The notes beneath the pieces were generated by a model. It saw only the letters and a list, made by a program, of their open reading frames with translations, was not told where the DNA came from and made no database searches. A DNA stretch of 64,000 nt, taken from contig JABXJT010000019.1 in the NCBI GenBank assembly GCA_013375455.1, positions 9,173 through 73,172 on the forward strand. The letters run 5' to 3'. Shown here piece after piece: positions 41,785 through 51,585 of the stretch; position 1 is the first letter of the stretch, and every line of letters begins with the position of its first letter. This DNA is from Candidatus Helarchaeota archaeon (GTDB lineage Archaea > Asgardarchaeota > Lokiarchaeia > Helarchaeales > HEL-GB-A). The translations under genes were made by a program, and so were the position numbers.

Positions 41785-43347
41785 ATGACGAAAGAGAATT
41801 TCAAAAAAGAGCAAATGCAGAAACCGAGGGTTTCTTGGGAACTCCTCGTGGCGAGCAGGCTTTACGTGATTACTTTTCTATTTCTCATCCCCGTGGTCCA
41901 TGTTTTCATCCAAATCGGGTATTTCCAACCGTGGGGCCTTGTTTTTTTCGGCTTCACCATTTTACTCCTTCTAAAATTTGTCTTTTTTGAGCCGAGAACT
42001 GCTCCCAACTGGTATCTCAAGTTCGGGCTGGCATTTTTATTGCCGATAACCTGCATTATAATGTTCAATTTCGTGCTCGGTATCATCATAAACCTAATTC
42101 ATGGAAATATGGTTGGATTTCTTTCACATTTGGGTATCATTATCGGGTCCTTTATCTTTTTTGGAATTACCATTCGGTTCAAACCGTTAAGGAAATTAAA
42201 TTTATGGCTTGTTTCAAGGAAGCAAACTTGGAGTGGAAAGGATCGCCATTTTCTCAAGCGCCATCCACTCACGCTGGGGGTACTTGGGTGGCTGATCATT
42301 TCCCCGATCTTGATATTAGTTCCCTACAGCGTTTATCGTCAAGACGCCCCAGCAGTGACGGGCGGAAGGCGAATTGGAGTGTGGATTAGTTCCTATTTTT
42401 TTGATGTGAATGGTTCGAATCCTCTTAACGATACAACTTTACAACTGCTCGCCAATAATAACATTTATGCCGTGATCTCGATCAAGCAGAGTAGTGGTAC
42501 TAATGTTGAATTCGTGGAACGGCTCAATCGTTGTAAAAACTTTGGGATCGAGGTGCATCTCTCGATAGGCGTGACGAATTCGTCGTACAAGTACGTGAAC
42601 ATTTGGAACATTGAGAAATTGATGGTTCAAATTGAGGCCATTCTCATCTATCTTGATAATTATTCCCTTCTGGGGGATCCCGTGACGACGGTGGTCTATG
42701 ACATGGAAATTCCGTCAGATGATTTTTTCTATCCCGTTATCTTGAATTCTACGATAAGGGAGAAGTTTGATGAGTATTATACCATTCAGGAGGCGTTTAA
42801 TGACTTCAACCAGCATATCAAGGAGAATTACAATATAAGTACTAGGATCTGCACGGATTACTTCCAAGGGTTTGACCGGAAGGATTGGGATGATGACCTC
42901 AGGGTGCTCCATGGGTTAATGGATGACCCAGGGGCGACGATGAGTTACATGGTATATCGGCGAGATAACCTCGGGCAAAATCACATTCTGGATCACTGCA
43001 GGTATCTGGATGCGGGAGAGACGATCATTCTTAATGCTTGGAAATTTGAGGGGTATCACTGTTGGAATGACGTGGAGTGTGGAATTGAGGATGCTCGGTT
43101 GGTCTTAGGATACCCAGGAAAAACGCTCCACCTTGAAATTTGGACCCTCTATTATTTTCTGAAATCCTATGGGATCGATGGCTTCCATACCTTTATAAAT
43201 GCGTTGGTGGGAGATTGGACAACTTGGCCCGTGATTAAAGTCGAAAATGTGTTCCCATATTCGTCTTTCTGGGATCTGGTGCTTATTGGGGTTTCCTTAC
43301 TTGATTTCTACGGACCTCTCTTCCGAATTCTGAATGGTGCAGTTTAA
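41785..43347 (+). CDS. Membrane protein with extracytoplasmic TIM-barrel-like domain (putative glycosidase)
   Basis: This 520-residue protein has five N-terminal helices (about 25-180) and a large external C-terminal domain (from RRIGVWISSYFFDVNGSN). Strand-end patterns (VTTVVYDMEIPSDD, RICTDYFQGFDRKDWD, LHLEIWTLYYFLKSYGIDGFHTFIN) fit a TIM-barrel hydrolase. Segments match the product of 17315-19735. It starts 14 bases after the GH10 gene and overlaps the possible upstream start of the next gene, so it belongs to the same operon. Catalytic residues were not proven. Confidence 0.72.
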   Translation: MTKENFKKEQMQKPRVSWELLVASRLYVITFLFLIPVVHVFIQIGYFQPWGLVFFGFTILLLLKFVFFEPRTAPNWYLKFGLAFLLPITCIIMFNFVLGIIINLIHGNMVGFLSHLGIIIGSFIFFGITIRFKPLRKLNLWLVSRKQTWSGKDRHFLKRHPLTLGVLGWLIISPILILVPYSVYRQDAPAVTGGRRIGVWISSYFFDVNGSNPLNDTTLQLLANNNIYAVISIKQSSGTNVEFVERLNRCKNFGIEVHLSIGVTNSSYKYVNIWNIEKLMVQIEAILIYLDNYSLLGDPVTTVVYDMEIPSDDFFYPVILNSTIREKFDEYYTIQEAFNDFNQHIKENYNISTRICTDYFQGFDRKDWDDDLRVLHGLMDDPGATMSYMVYRRDNLGQNHILDHCRYLDAGETIILNAWKFEGYHCWNDVECGIEDARLVLGYPGKTLHLEIWTLYYFLKSYGIDGFHTFINALVGDWTTWPVIKVENVFPYSSFWDLVLIGVSLLDFYGPLFRILNGAV

Positions 43348-43375
43348 AAAAGGCGGAAGGAAGCGGATTATATTT

Positions 43376-44791
43376 ATGGACTTTAAGGACTGGGAACCGT
43401 TTTTTTACCCTAAATCCGTTGCGGTCATTGGTGCATCAATAAAGTTATTCAAATTTGGGAATCGTTTTTTACAAGCACTATTGGATTTTAAGTATCCTGG
43501 GAAAATTTATCCCGTAAATCCACGGGGAGTAAAAATTCTAGGATTAGATTCGTGGCTGCTCCAAGATATAACAGATCCAATCGATTTAGTTTATATTACG
43601 GTCCCAGCGGTGCAGGTGCCCGAAGAGCTTCGAAAATGTGCACAAAAGAATTATAAAAACATCATAATCTTAACTGCAGGATTCAAAGAAACGGGCGATG
43701 AGGGGCAAAAAATTGAAGAAGAATGCGCTAAGGTTGCGAAAAAGCACGATCTTCGCGTAATTGGTCCCAATTGTTTTGGGATCTACCACCCTAAAGGTGG
43801 CATTACTTTATTACCAGGCGGGGATTTCCCCAAGGACTCTGGAAATATAACCATGCTCTCACAAAGCGGTGGGCACTCCGTCAATTTCGTTCTGTTGGGT
43901 CAGAGTGATGGCCTAAGGTTTAGCAAGGTGATTTCTTACGGAAACGCGGTCGACTTAGACCTCCCTGATTATCTTGAGTTTCTAAATGAGGACCCGGACA
44001 CTGATTTAGTGGCGGCTTACACCGAAGGGGTAAGGGATATCAACAAGTTGAAGCAAAGTCTCAGAGAATTCAAGAAACCACTCGTATTATGGAAAGGCGG
44101 TTTGACAGAGGATGGGGCAAGAGCGGCGACCTCTCACACTGGATTTTTGAGCGGGCAAGCAGAGGTATGGAAAGGCTTTTTCCAACAAAATCGAGCAAAA
44201 ATTTTGCGAGTGCATAATTTCGAAGAGTTGCTAGATACCACGAAAGCAATGGCATACCTGCCTCCTTTAGAAAAGAGAGAAGTCCTGTCCCAAAAAGTTG
44301 GAGTGATTGGAGGGGGTGGGGGAATAGGGATTGAAATTAGTGATGCTGCTAATGCACACGAGCTGAAAATTCCCAAACTGTCGGAAGCTACTCGGAAAGG
44401 CCTGAAGGTATTATTACCAGCGGAGGGAACATCAATAAGTAACCCGCTTGATATTGGAAATCCTCTATACATAGGAGATCAGGGGGAAGTATTGAACGTT
44501 TTTATGCAGGATCCAAATATTTCCGTGTTGATTTATGATTTTATCGTGGATTTTGTTTTCGACTTAAGAACGATGGTTCGGATCATACGTGATTTTAAAG
44601 AGAAGAATGATATTCCAATCATTATTATTTTGAGAGAATTACTCAACACGGCAAATAATATTTCATTAGAGATAAAATACCGGAAATACCGCGATAAGTT
44701 CCACGAAATCAAGGTCCCCACGTTTCCTTCGTTCTATCGCGGGGTTCGGGCGCTAGCGAATTATTTAAGATATTATGAGAATCATCTTTAA
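43376..44791 (+). CDS. ADP-forming acyl-CoA synthetase, alpha-type (CoA-binding/ligase) subunit
   Basis: This 471-residue protein contains the CoA-binding Rossmann domain (SVAVIGASIKLFKFGN at about 15) and two flavodoxin-like ligase domains. Family motifs are VIGPNCFGIYHPKGG, MLSQSGGHSVNF and the second-domain motif ATSHTGFLSGQAEVWKGFF. No ATP-grasp (beta) domain is attached or encoded next to it, so a beta subunit would have to come from elsewhere. The family converts acyl-CoA, ADP and phosphate to acid, CoA and ATP in archaeal fermentation. The ATG at 43376 is preferred; an in-frame ATG at 43334 overlaps the preceding gene. Confidence 0.88.
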   Translation: MDFKDWEPFFYPKSVAVIGASIKLFKFGNRFLQALLDFKYPGKIYPVNPRGVKILGLDSWLLQDITDPIDLVYITVPAVQVPEELRKCAQKNYKNIIILTAGFKETGDEGQKIEEECAKVAKKHDLRVIGPNCFGIYHPKGGITLLPGGDFPKDSGNITMLSQSGGHSVNFVLLGQSDGLRFSKVISYGNAVDLDLPDYLEFLNEDPDTDLVAAYTEGVRDINKLKQSLREFKKPLVLWKGGLTEDGARAATSHTGFLSGQAEVWKGFFQQNRAKILRVHNFEELLDTTKAMAYLPPLEKREVLSQKVGVIGGGGGIGIEISDAANAHELKIPKLSEATRKGLKVLLPAEGTSISNPLDIGNPLYIGDQGEVLNVFMQDPNISVLIYDFIVDFVFDLRTMVRIIRDFKEKNDIPIIIILRELLNTANNISLEIKYRKYRDKFHEIKVPTFPSFYRGVRALANYLRYYENHL

Positions 44792-44866
44792 GCCGTGTAA
44801 ATTCATAAGAGATTTTCAATTTGATTAAATTATACTATCAAAAACGATTTGTAGAAGGAAAATAAC

Positions 44867-46243
44867 ATGCAATTGAAAGAAGAAGAATTGTATGATTTCA
44901 AGAAGGAGTTTGCTGAGGAAGTAATTAAAGTACTCCAAGAATTAATTCGAATTGATACGACGAATCCGCCTGGGAATGAAACGAAAGCCGCTGAGTGGAT
45001 TCATAATTTTCTTTCAAAGGAAGGGATTGAGTCAGAAGTCATAGAAAGTGCACCCGGGAGAGGTAACGTCATCTCAAGATTAAAGGGCACGGATAATTCC
45101 GCTCCTTCCCTGTTGTTACTTTCTCATTTAGATGTAGTTCCATCTCAAGACCTCGAAAAATGGGAGGTACCCCCTTTCTCTGGCGAATTCAAGGATGGAT
45201 ATGTTTGGGGAAGGGGATCACTAGATTGTAAAGGAACTACTGCGCCGCAACTCATGGTTTTTGTTAAGCTCCATAGAGAAGGGATCAAACCCAAAGGCGA
45301 TATTGTATTCGCAGCCACTGCAGATGAAGAAAGTGGTGGGCATTATGGCCCTGATTGGCTACTTGAGAATAAATTTGATCTAATTAAGGTAGATGACGTG
45401 GTAACTGAAGGTGGAGGTCCAGAAATGCCTTTAAAGGTCCCACATTATACAATTCAGATTAGCGAAAAAGGGGTTTATTGGACACGGATTCGAACGCATG
45501 GAGCGGCAGGTCACGGAAGCATGCCGGGACCATCTAAAAATATGGCAATCGTGAAAATGATGAAAGTTATCGAGAAAATTGCAAAACGCAAGCCCCCCAT
45601 CATCATCCAAGATCTTTTTAAAGAAACCGTAAAAGCAATGGATTTACCAGCAGCTTGGATTACAAAAAGGATATTTACTTCGAAAAGATTAATGAGGTTT
45701 TCTGTTTGGATGGCCAAGAAGTTCTTCATAAAAGAAGAAATCGACCATGTTATTTTTCCTTTAGTACAAAATAATATTACCCCAACCGTTATTCAATCAG
45801 GACAGAAAGTAAACAATATTCCAGGGCTCTGTGAGGCAAAATTGGATGTTAGATTATTGCCCGGATTCGATAGGGATGATCTTTATAAAGAGATGAAGAA
45901 GGTTCTGGGGAAAAAATTGTTTAATGAGGTAGAATTTATAGCGATACAGGATCAACCAGGCGGATTTACTCCCACAGGAACAGATCTGTACCAGAAAATT
46001 GAGCAGACAATAAAAAATATAGAACCTGGGGCAAAATTAGTCCCGATCCTATCCCCTGGAAGCACCGATATGCTCCATTTTCGGAAGAAAGGCATTAAAG
46101 CGTATGGGTTTGTGCCCATGAAATTAGGAGATCTGAGTGCTAAGGAATTTTCAGCGCTACCTCATGGATACAATGAGCGCGTTTCGATCGAAAATCTAAT
46201 GCTTGCAACGCGATTCTTCTATGATCTTTGTCTAAAATATTGA
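44867..46243 (+). CDS. M20 family metallopeptidase/deacylase (ArgE/DapE/ACY1 type)
   Basis: This 458-residue M20 enzyme has the zinc-binding and catalytic motifs LLLSHLDVVP, GRGSLDCKGT and TADEESGGHYG. A dimerisation domain follows (about 200-360, with HGAAGHGSMPGPSKN), and the C-terminus has the last zinc ligand in ALPHGYNERVS. Such enzymes remove acyl groups from amino acids or cleave dipeptides. Substrate cannot be told from the sequence; no lysine or arginine biosynthetic genes are adjacent. GGAA upstream supports the start. Confidence 0.93.
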   Translation: MQLKEEELYDFKKEFAEEVIKVLQELIRIDTTNPPGNETKAAEWIHNFLSKEGIESEVIESAPGRGNVISRLKGTDNSAPSLLLLSHLDVVPSQDLEKWEVPPFSGEFKDGYVWGRGSLDCKGTTAPQLMVFVKLHREGIKPKGDIVFAATADEESGGHYGPDWLLENKFDLIKVDDVVTEGGGPEMPLKVPHYTIQISEKGVYWTRIRTHGAAGHGSMPGPSKNMAIVKMMKVIEKIAKRKPPIIIQDLFKETVKAMDLPAAWITKRIFTSKRLMRFSVWMAKKFFIKEEIDHVIFPLVQNNITPTVIQSGQKVNNIPGLCEAKLDVRLLPGFDRDDLYKEMKKVLGKKLFNEVEFIAIQDQPGGFTPTGTDLYQKIEQTIKNIEPGAKLVPILSPGSTDMLHFRKKGIKAYGFVPMKLGDLSAKEFSALPHGYNERVSIENLMLATRFFYDLCLKY

Positions 46244-46382
46244 AGGAGTTATGAAATTTTGGAAGGATAACGACACCAATTTAATAACATATTTTATGAG
46301 AAAAACAAAGACTAATGGACCGTCTTAAATCCACAAAGGAAATATATATAGTATATTAATCTATTTTATTCAAGACGCATAT

Positions 46383-48344
46383 TTGCATCATTTTCCGATT
46401 TTATCGGAGGGATTGAGCGTTACACGCGAGAAAAGGTTTCAAGGCACTAAAATTAGATTGTTTGCATTATTTCTAAGCATTTTATTATTGGGGAGTAGTA
46501 TTGCAATATTTAGTTTCAATCCAAAAATCCCAAAGTTAGTGAGTTCTGTCGCTAATGCAGACCCATCTCCACCCCTCCTTGTTTTAGGACCCCCCTCCAA
46601 GGTGCAGGGCCTCGCGGTAACCAATGAAGGTTCAGGTGATATACTAAATATTACGTGGCAAGCAAGTCCCGAATTGAACGTGTCCCATTATGATTTATAC
46701 CGAAATAGTACTTCTAATCCTCCATTCATACAACTCGCCACAATACCTGGAAGGCTAAATACTTTCTACCAAGATACGGGGCTGATAGAATATGAAAATT
46801 ACAGTTATTATGTAATAGCAGTCGATACAGCAGGCAATGGGAGCATTCCATCTGATATGGATTCTGGCACCCCGATAGATACCAAGCCTCCGGGGCCTCC
46901 CACACTCACATTAGGCATGCTACCCATTTTTCAAATATACTTCATCATCACTGGACCCCCTGATCCAGATGTGGTTGCTTACAATCTCTATTGGTGGAAT
47001 GAATCGCTCGGGGATTGGCAGTTAATTGATACTTTTCCCAAAACTTCAGACCCTCAAATCTGCCTCTGGCCTGATCCTGATCCTCTTCCATTTGGTAATC
47101 ATTCTTTTTGTGCCACTGCACTTGATGAAAAATTGCAGGAGAGTATTCCTTCAAACATCGTGAACATTACAATAATATTACATCCACCAGATTTCAAATC
47201 ACTCACAACCAATACTAATGGTGATGTTCTCCTGAACTGGTCGCGTAACCAAAATGAGAATCCAATAGGTATTGAGGGATATTACGTCTATCGAATGAAC
47301 TCATCCACTTTTCAACCAGTCCTCATTGATTTCGTACCCTTTAACGCATACGAATACATTGGACCGAGTCCAATAGCGCCCTATGCTGATGTTGAGCATT
47401 ATGCATACTATGAATATGGAGTGCCAAATGGGAATTGGACCTATTATATCAAGACTGTATTCATCAACAATGCCACAAGCTACTTCTCAAATTCGGTGTT
47501 GTGTCAAAATTGGGTGGTCATCAATGACATGCAAGCGCCAGGACCTGTCTGGAACTTCACGCACACCACCCCCGATGGCATCGAAAATATCACGCTGAGT
47601 TGGAGTCGACCCTTAGATATGAACTATGGCGCGGATGTAGTACGTTATGAGATTTATGTTTCGATCCAGAATTTCACGGGCATTCCGATGTGGCCTCCGA
47701 ATGCGACGCTTTTGGGATCAATCTATCCGAATGGCACGATTTATGCGTATCCCGCGACCACCCACACGTTCCCCCCCTTGAATGATGGCGTTTATTACTG
47801 CCTCGTCATTGCCTATGACGAACTCGACCAAGGGAGCGCGATGTCCAACGTTGTCAGTCAAACCGTGGACACGACACCTCCGGCAATAATACCAGGCAGC
47901 ATAACCGACGTGTCGGGACAGTCGATATCAGCTGGTGCGACGGTGACCATCTATGTTAATGTAACTGATGCTGGCGGAATATATCATGTTTGGTTAAATT
48001 ACACGGTTAGTGGAATTCCTCAGATTCCGGTACTAATGCCCTTGGATGCTGTTGGAGCAAATGACACGTACTTGTACGTGGCCACCTTCTTGGCACCCCA
48101 AGCCGGCCAGACAGTGAATTACACCATCACGGTGTTCGATATGTACGGACACTCGATAATGAGTGAATCTTCTACTTTTACAGTGGTCAAGGAAAAACCA
48201 CCCCGGTCATTTATCATCTTACTCGTTGCCATCACGGCAGGCACGGTATGTGCTGCAGTTATTGTTTATAAAAGATTGAATATGGGTAAATCTAAAAGGC
48301 CGTTGAAACCTAAAGAGACAGAAACGGACGGGAAGAAAGAATAA
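46383..48344 (+). CDS. Surface protein with fibronectin type III domains and C-terminal anchor
   Basis: This 653-residue protein has a signal-anchor near residues 24-45 (IRLFALFLSILLLGSSIAIF) and at least four FN3-type domains. Recurrent motifs are LNITWQASPELNVSHYDLYR, YYVIAVDTAGN, DVLLNWSRNQNENPIGIEGYYVYR and ENITLSWSRPLDMNYGADVVRYEIY. A final Ig-like domain and a C-terminal helix (FIILLVAITAGTVCAAVIVY) with a basic cytoplasmic tail follow. The TTG start is tentative; a TATATATA-like box lies about 40 bases upstream. Probably an adhesin or S-layer-associated protein. Confidence 0.85.
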   Translation: MHHFPILSEGLSVTREKRFQGTKIRLFALFLSILLLGSSIAIFSFNPKIPKLVSSVANADPSPPLLVLGPPSKVQGLAVTNEGSGDILNITWQASPELNVSHYDLYRNSTSNPPFIQLATIPGRLNTFYQDTGLIEYENYSYYVIAVDTAGNGSIPSDMDSGTPIDTKPPGPPTLTLGMLPIFQIYFIITGPPDPDVVAYNLYWWNESLGDWQLIDTFPKTSDPQICLWPDPDPLPFGNHSFCATALDEKLQESIPSNIVNITIILHPPDFKSLTTNTNGDVLLNWSRNQNENPIGIEGYYVYRMNSSTFQPVLIDFVPFNAYEYIGPSPIAPYADVEHYAYYEYGVPNGNWTYYIKTVFINNATSYFSNSVLCQNWVVINDMQAPGPVWNFTHTTPDGIENITLSWSRPLDMNYGADVVRYEIYVSIQNFTGIPMWPPNATLLGSIYPNGTIYAYPATTHTFPPLNDGVYYCLVIAYDELDQGSAMSNVVSQTVDTTPPAIIPGSITDVSGQSISAGATVTIYVNVTDAGGIYHVWLNYTVSGIPQIPVLMPLDAVGANDTYLYVATFLAPQAGQTVNYTITVFDMYGHSIMSESSTFTVVKEKPPRSFIILLVAITAGTVCAAVIVYKRLNMGKSKRPLKPKETETDGKKE

Positions 48345-48353
48345 TTCACCCAA

Positions 48354-49388
48354 TTATTCGTTTTTAATTAGCCCTTTCTTGAGGAGAAGGCTGAATTCGA
48401 GCATGGTAAGTTTTTTCCCGGCTTTGTATTTAGCCAAGGCTTCCTCGATTTTTTGGTCAAGAATTTTCGCTTCTCTGGCTTTCTGTTCTTTGGCTTTCTC
48501 GATCATCGCCTGGTGCTTGAGGTAGGCAATCTTCTTCTCAATGCCCCTGATCTCTTTGTAAATCTCATCCAAACCCGTGCGTAGGAGCTCCAATTCTTTG
48601 ATATTTTCCACAAATTTTTCATGAGCAGCTTCCTCTTCTTTTTGGATCTCATCAATTTTCGCAAAGGATTCGTGCATTGCTTGGTGGTGAGGCTCACTTT
48701 CTTGGACGAGCTGCAGAATTTTAGCATGGATTTGATCGCCATCATCGACGGTTTGGATCATTAGTTCATGATATTGTTGTGCAGCCTCCCGAAATTCGTC
48801 GATCTGCTTCTTTGCCGCTTCAAAATCAAAATTAACGTCATTACCCTGAAATATTTGTCTTCGTTTTGAAATCTCACTAATGATCTTTTCGATTTCATCC
48901 ATCATTATTTCTTCTTGCTCAAAGGGCATTGATTTTGTCATGATAGTCCAATCAAGCTCTTCAACGCGTTTCATCATGGGATAGATTGGTTCTAATTGTT
49001 GTCTTTTTTCTCGCTGGAGATTAATAATTTCTCTTAATTGAGCCCGAATTGTTTTAACTTGTTCCCAAGCGTCATTGCGTTTTTGCTTTAAGGTTGCAAT
49101 TTGGCTACTGGCAGCAGACCTATCTTCCTTTAATTTAGCAACCTTTTCATTAATTTTATCGCGAAGTGCTTTCTCCTCTAAAGCCTTGTCGCGAAGGACC
49201 TTGATTTCCTCTTTAAGTTGATCACGTAGGGTTCGCCATTTCGTGATTTCATCGGAATAATTTGATTGTAAGGTTTGATTGAATCGAAGAGCTGCTTTCC
49301 ACTTGTCGAGGGCTTTATAGAGCTCTTCTCGATCAATTTCCTTGACGCTTACATCACTGTCCGTCGTCTCGTCCGTTTGCTCGGTCAT
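48354..49388 (-). CDS. Coiled-coil protein (archaeal SMC-like/conserved coiled-coil family)
   Basis: This 344-residue protein is almost entirely a long charged coiled coil with a hinge-like break near residue 150. It carries characteristic runs such as ITKWRTLRDQLKEEIKVLRDKA and LDEIYKEIRGIEKKIAYLKHQ. The end LTMLEFSLLLKKGLI resembles conserved archaeal coiled-coil proteins of unknown function. No ATPase head, so not a full SMC. It may organise chromatin or the cell envelope. Confidence 0.7.
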   Translation of the reverse strand: MTEQTDETTDSDVSVKEIDREELYKALDKWKAALRFNQTLQSNYSDEITKWRTLRDQLKEEIKVLRDKALEEKALRDKINEKVAKLKEDRSAASSQIATLKQKRNDAWEQVKTIRAQLREIINLQREKRQQLEPIYPMMKRVEELDWTIMTKSMPFEQEEIMMDEIEKIISEISKRRQIFQGNDVNFDFEAAKKQIDEFREAAQQYHELMIQTVDDGDQIHAKILQLVQESEPHHQAMHESFAKIDEIQKEEEAAHEKFVENIKELELLRTGLDEIYKEIRGIEKKIAYLKHQAMIEKAKEQKAREAKILDQKIEEALAKYKAGKKLTMLEFSLLLKKGLIKNE

Positions 49389-49552
49389 CGTTAGGGCACC
49401 GTTAGTTGGTTAGTAAATGGAGCTCTAATAATTTAAATTTTCTAGAGTTCAAGAATTGTTCAATCAAAAGTTCAATGAATAGTTTGGATCTAATTAAAAA
49501 GTAATAAGCTTAATAGTGAATGATGATTTATAGAGTAAATGGAAGATAAAAC

Positions 49553-50389
49553 ATGGCGATCCTAGGAATTGCGATCCAGTCGAACACCGGAATTCCATTG
49601 TACCTACAGACGTGGTCCGAAAAGCTCACTGGATTTACTGAAGGCAACCCTATTTTAATCAGCGGATTTCTCTCGGCAGTTTCTAGTTTCGCTAACAATT
49701 TCAAGCAAAAAATTTCTTACATCCGATTATTTCCAAGCGAACATGATGACCCTTTTGGCGTGAATGCCGTTTATTCGTTCATTGGAGCCTACATGATTCT
49801 GTGCTTCGTTGATCCCTACCAATTTCGCGAGATGGTCAATTTTAAACTCGATTGGATCTATAGTAAAGTGTTATCCCGTTATGAAGACATGATTCGAGTG
49901 GGAAAAGTGCCGCAGCTTAGCGATGAAGAGCTCCAATTTATCCAGGATATTTTACAGGATACGGTCTGCTGGAATAAAGTTGATAAAAAAAAGAATAAAT
50001 TGAGAATTGCCTGCAATGAAATCATTAAGGCTGAGTTTCCTGGTGAGGTCTATGGTATTAATATCACCTCATTTGACAACTCCATACTCTTTTCTTATGG
50101 AGTAGATCGAGAAGAGGTGGAGATCTATTTAAATAACATGGCCCGGGGTCATGGGCTGGAAGATGGAGAAATGCTCCATAATTACGTGACTCTGCCTGGA
50201 TTGGAGCCTAGGCTATTGGTAATGAAAAATCCAGGTATTAGGACCAAAATTTCAGACATTCTGAGGGATGTGAAAGCTGATCAGGGAGGCCTGCCCTTCT
50301 ATTATTATCTGATCACGGATGTAAATTGCGCCATCGAACCAATTGTCGAGTCATTAACCTCTAAATTTAATGCCATTCTGGGTGAATGA
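49553..50389 (+). CDS. Longin/roadblock-like domain protein (Asgard type)
   Basis: This 278-residue cytoplasmic protein begins AILGIAIQSNTGIPLYLQTWS with the strand-helix layout typical of longin-like folds. The motif ILISGFLSAVSSFANNF is the helix pattern found in many Asgard longin proteins. The C-terminal half (about 160-278) includes a second strand-rich region with LEPRLLVMKNPG. No GTPase is encoded next to it. Function inferred: adaptor or regulator of small GTPases. Confidence 0.65.
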   Translation: MAILGIAIQSNTGIPLYLQTWSEKLTGFTEGNPILISGFLSAVSSFANNFKQKISYIRLFPSEHDDPFGVNAVYSFIGAYMILCFVDPYQFREMVNFKLDWIYSKVLSRYEDMIRVGKVPQLSDEELQFIQDILQDTVCWNKVDKKKNKLRIACNEIIKAEFPGEVYGINITSFDNSILFSYGVDREEVEIYLNNMARGHGLEDGEMLHNYVTLPGLEPRLLVMKNPGIRTKISDILRDVKADQGGLPFYYYLITDVNCAIEPIVESLTSKFNAILGE

Positions 50390-50394
50390 CCTCT

Positions 50395-51219
50395 TTAAGA
50401 CAAGAAAATTTTGAGCAAAAAATTATCAATTTCTAATTCGCGAATGCGCACCCAATCAGCCAGTATTTTGGGATAGACCAGTTTTTTCGCAATTTCAAAG
50501 AATAACTCTTCTTTAAAAATAGCTTTCATCTCATTAATGAAGGATTCTAAAACAAATTGTAGCCCATCACGAAGTATTTTTTCTGTACAGTTACTAGCGG
50601 TAATGAGGACCGAAAGAATGTCCCAACCAGTTTTTCCATATGAAATATTTTGAAATACTATAGGGAGTTTTTCTATTAAGGCGTTCATTTTATTAGCTAA
50701 CTTTACTTGACCTTCAGGCTTAATGGAAGGAAGGACTTTCGCGAACGCGTGAAATATTTGTTGATAAACTTCTAGGAGGTTCATGAACTTTGCAATATCC
50801 GTGACTTTCGATACGGCTTCCCAAGACTGCATTAATTCCTCTAACTTCGGTGAGAACTGGTCAAATGCTGTGACATTGCCACCCCACTTTCTAAAATAAT
50901 TCTCATCCTCATCGATACCGAATTGTCCTAAAAATAGAGTGCAAATCGTATGGAGTTGATGGTTGAGTGAAGTGGCATCATCCTGTTTGTCAGCGGCGGC
51001 GACTGCCAAAACTTGCCCCCTCCAGTTTATGTAGACCCATTTCATGTTCCCCATCTCAATGCTTTCAATCCCCGTATCGCCTAACTCGGCCTCGCTAAAT
51101 GCGTTGAGTCCAGTTAAGAAACTGGACAGCAAATCAGGGTCTAGCTTCATTGCTCCATAACTTCGATGGTAAAGACACCGTCCGCCCAGCTTTTCAATGA
51201 TCCAGATATCTCTAAACAT
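50395..51219 (-). CDS. Longin-like domain protein with helical C-terminus
   Basis: This 274-residue protein starts FRDIWIIEKLGGRCLYHRSYG, a longin strand-loop-strand, followed by the helix LSSFLTGLNAFSEAELG, the beta-hairpin KWVYINWRGQVLAVAAA and a helix (SLNHQLHTICTLFLGQFG). Residues about 120-274 are helical. Pattern and length match other Asgard longin proteins. The gene is convergent with 49553-50389, 5 bases apart, so the two longin genes form a pair. Confidence 0.7.
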   Translation of the reverse strand: MFRDIWIIEKLGGRCLYHRSYGAMKLDPDLLSSFLTGLNAFSEAELGDTGIESIEMGNMKWVYINWRGQVLAVAAADKQDDATSLNHQLHTICTLFLGQFGIDEDENYFRKWGGNVTAFDQFSPKLEELMQSWEAVSKVTDIAKFMNLLEVYQQIFHAFAKVLPSIKPEGQVKLANKMNALIEKLPIVFQNISYGKTGWDILSVLITASNCTEKILRDGLQFVLESFINEMKAIFKEELFFEIAKKLVYPKILADWVRIRELEIDNFLLKIFLS

Positions 51220-51343
51220 GAAGTATTACCCATAAATCTGTCCATTTGATTAATCTATCGATATTAGCAGATCCAAATTCGCACAATCTAATACTATAAT
51301 TGACAAACAATAATTATTAAATTTTTGAAATATAGAAAATGAG

Positions 51344-51532
51344 TTAAATTTTTTTATAGAGTTTCTTTTTCTTTTCGAACATTTTAGTGCGTTGCGCCTT
51401 TTTTTTGGCTTCGATTTCCTCGTTGGATAGTTCTTTTTTTGGATTGGCTCTTTGTTTCTTTAGTTGTTTTTCTTTTTCAGCCTTTGGATTCTTAGGGCGT
51501 TTTTTAAGGCGGCGGCGGCGTTCGATGCTCAT
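51344..51532 (-). CDS. Small lysine-rich basic protein
   Basis: This 62-residue, highly basic protein (MSIERRRRLKKRPKNPKAEK, later EEIEAKKKAQRTKMFEKKKK) has no hydrophobic core. It may bind nucleic acids or ribosomes. No family recognised. Confidence 0.5.
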   Translation of the reverse strand: MSIERRRRLKKRPKNPKAEKEKQLKKQRANPKKELSNEEIEAKKKAQRTKMFEKKKKLYKKI

Positions 51533-51585
51533 CTTAGATCCCGAATCTATTTCTTGGTTTTTTTAAAAGAAGACAATATAAAAAG

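Noticed and set aside
49515..49552. TGATGA-like box C near the start of the 49553 gene as a C/D box sRNA
   Set aside because: No matching CTGA box D and no guide-like spacing; chance match in AT-rich DNA.
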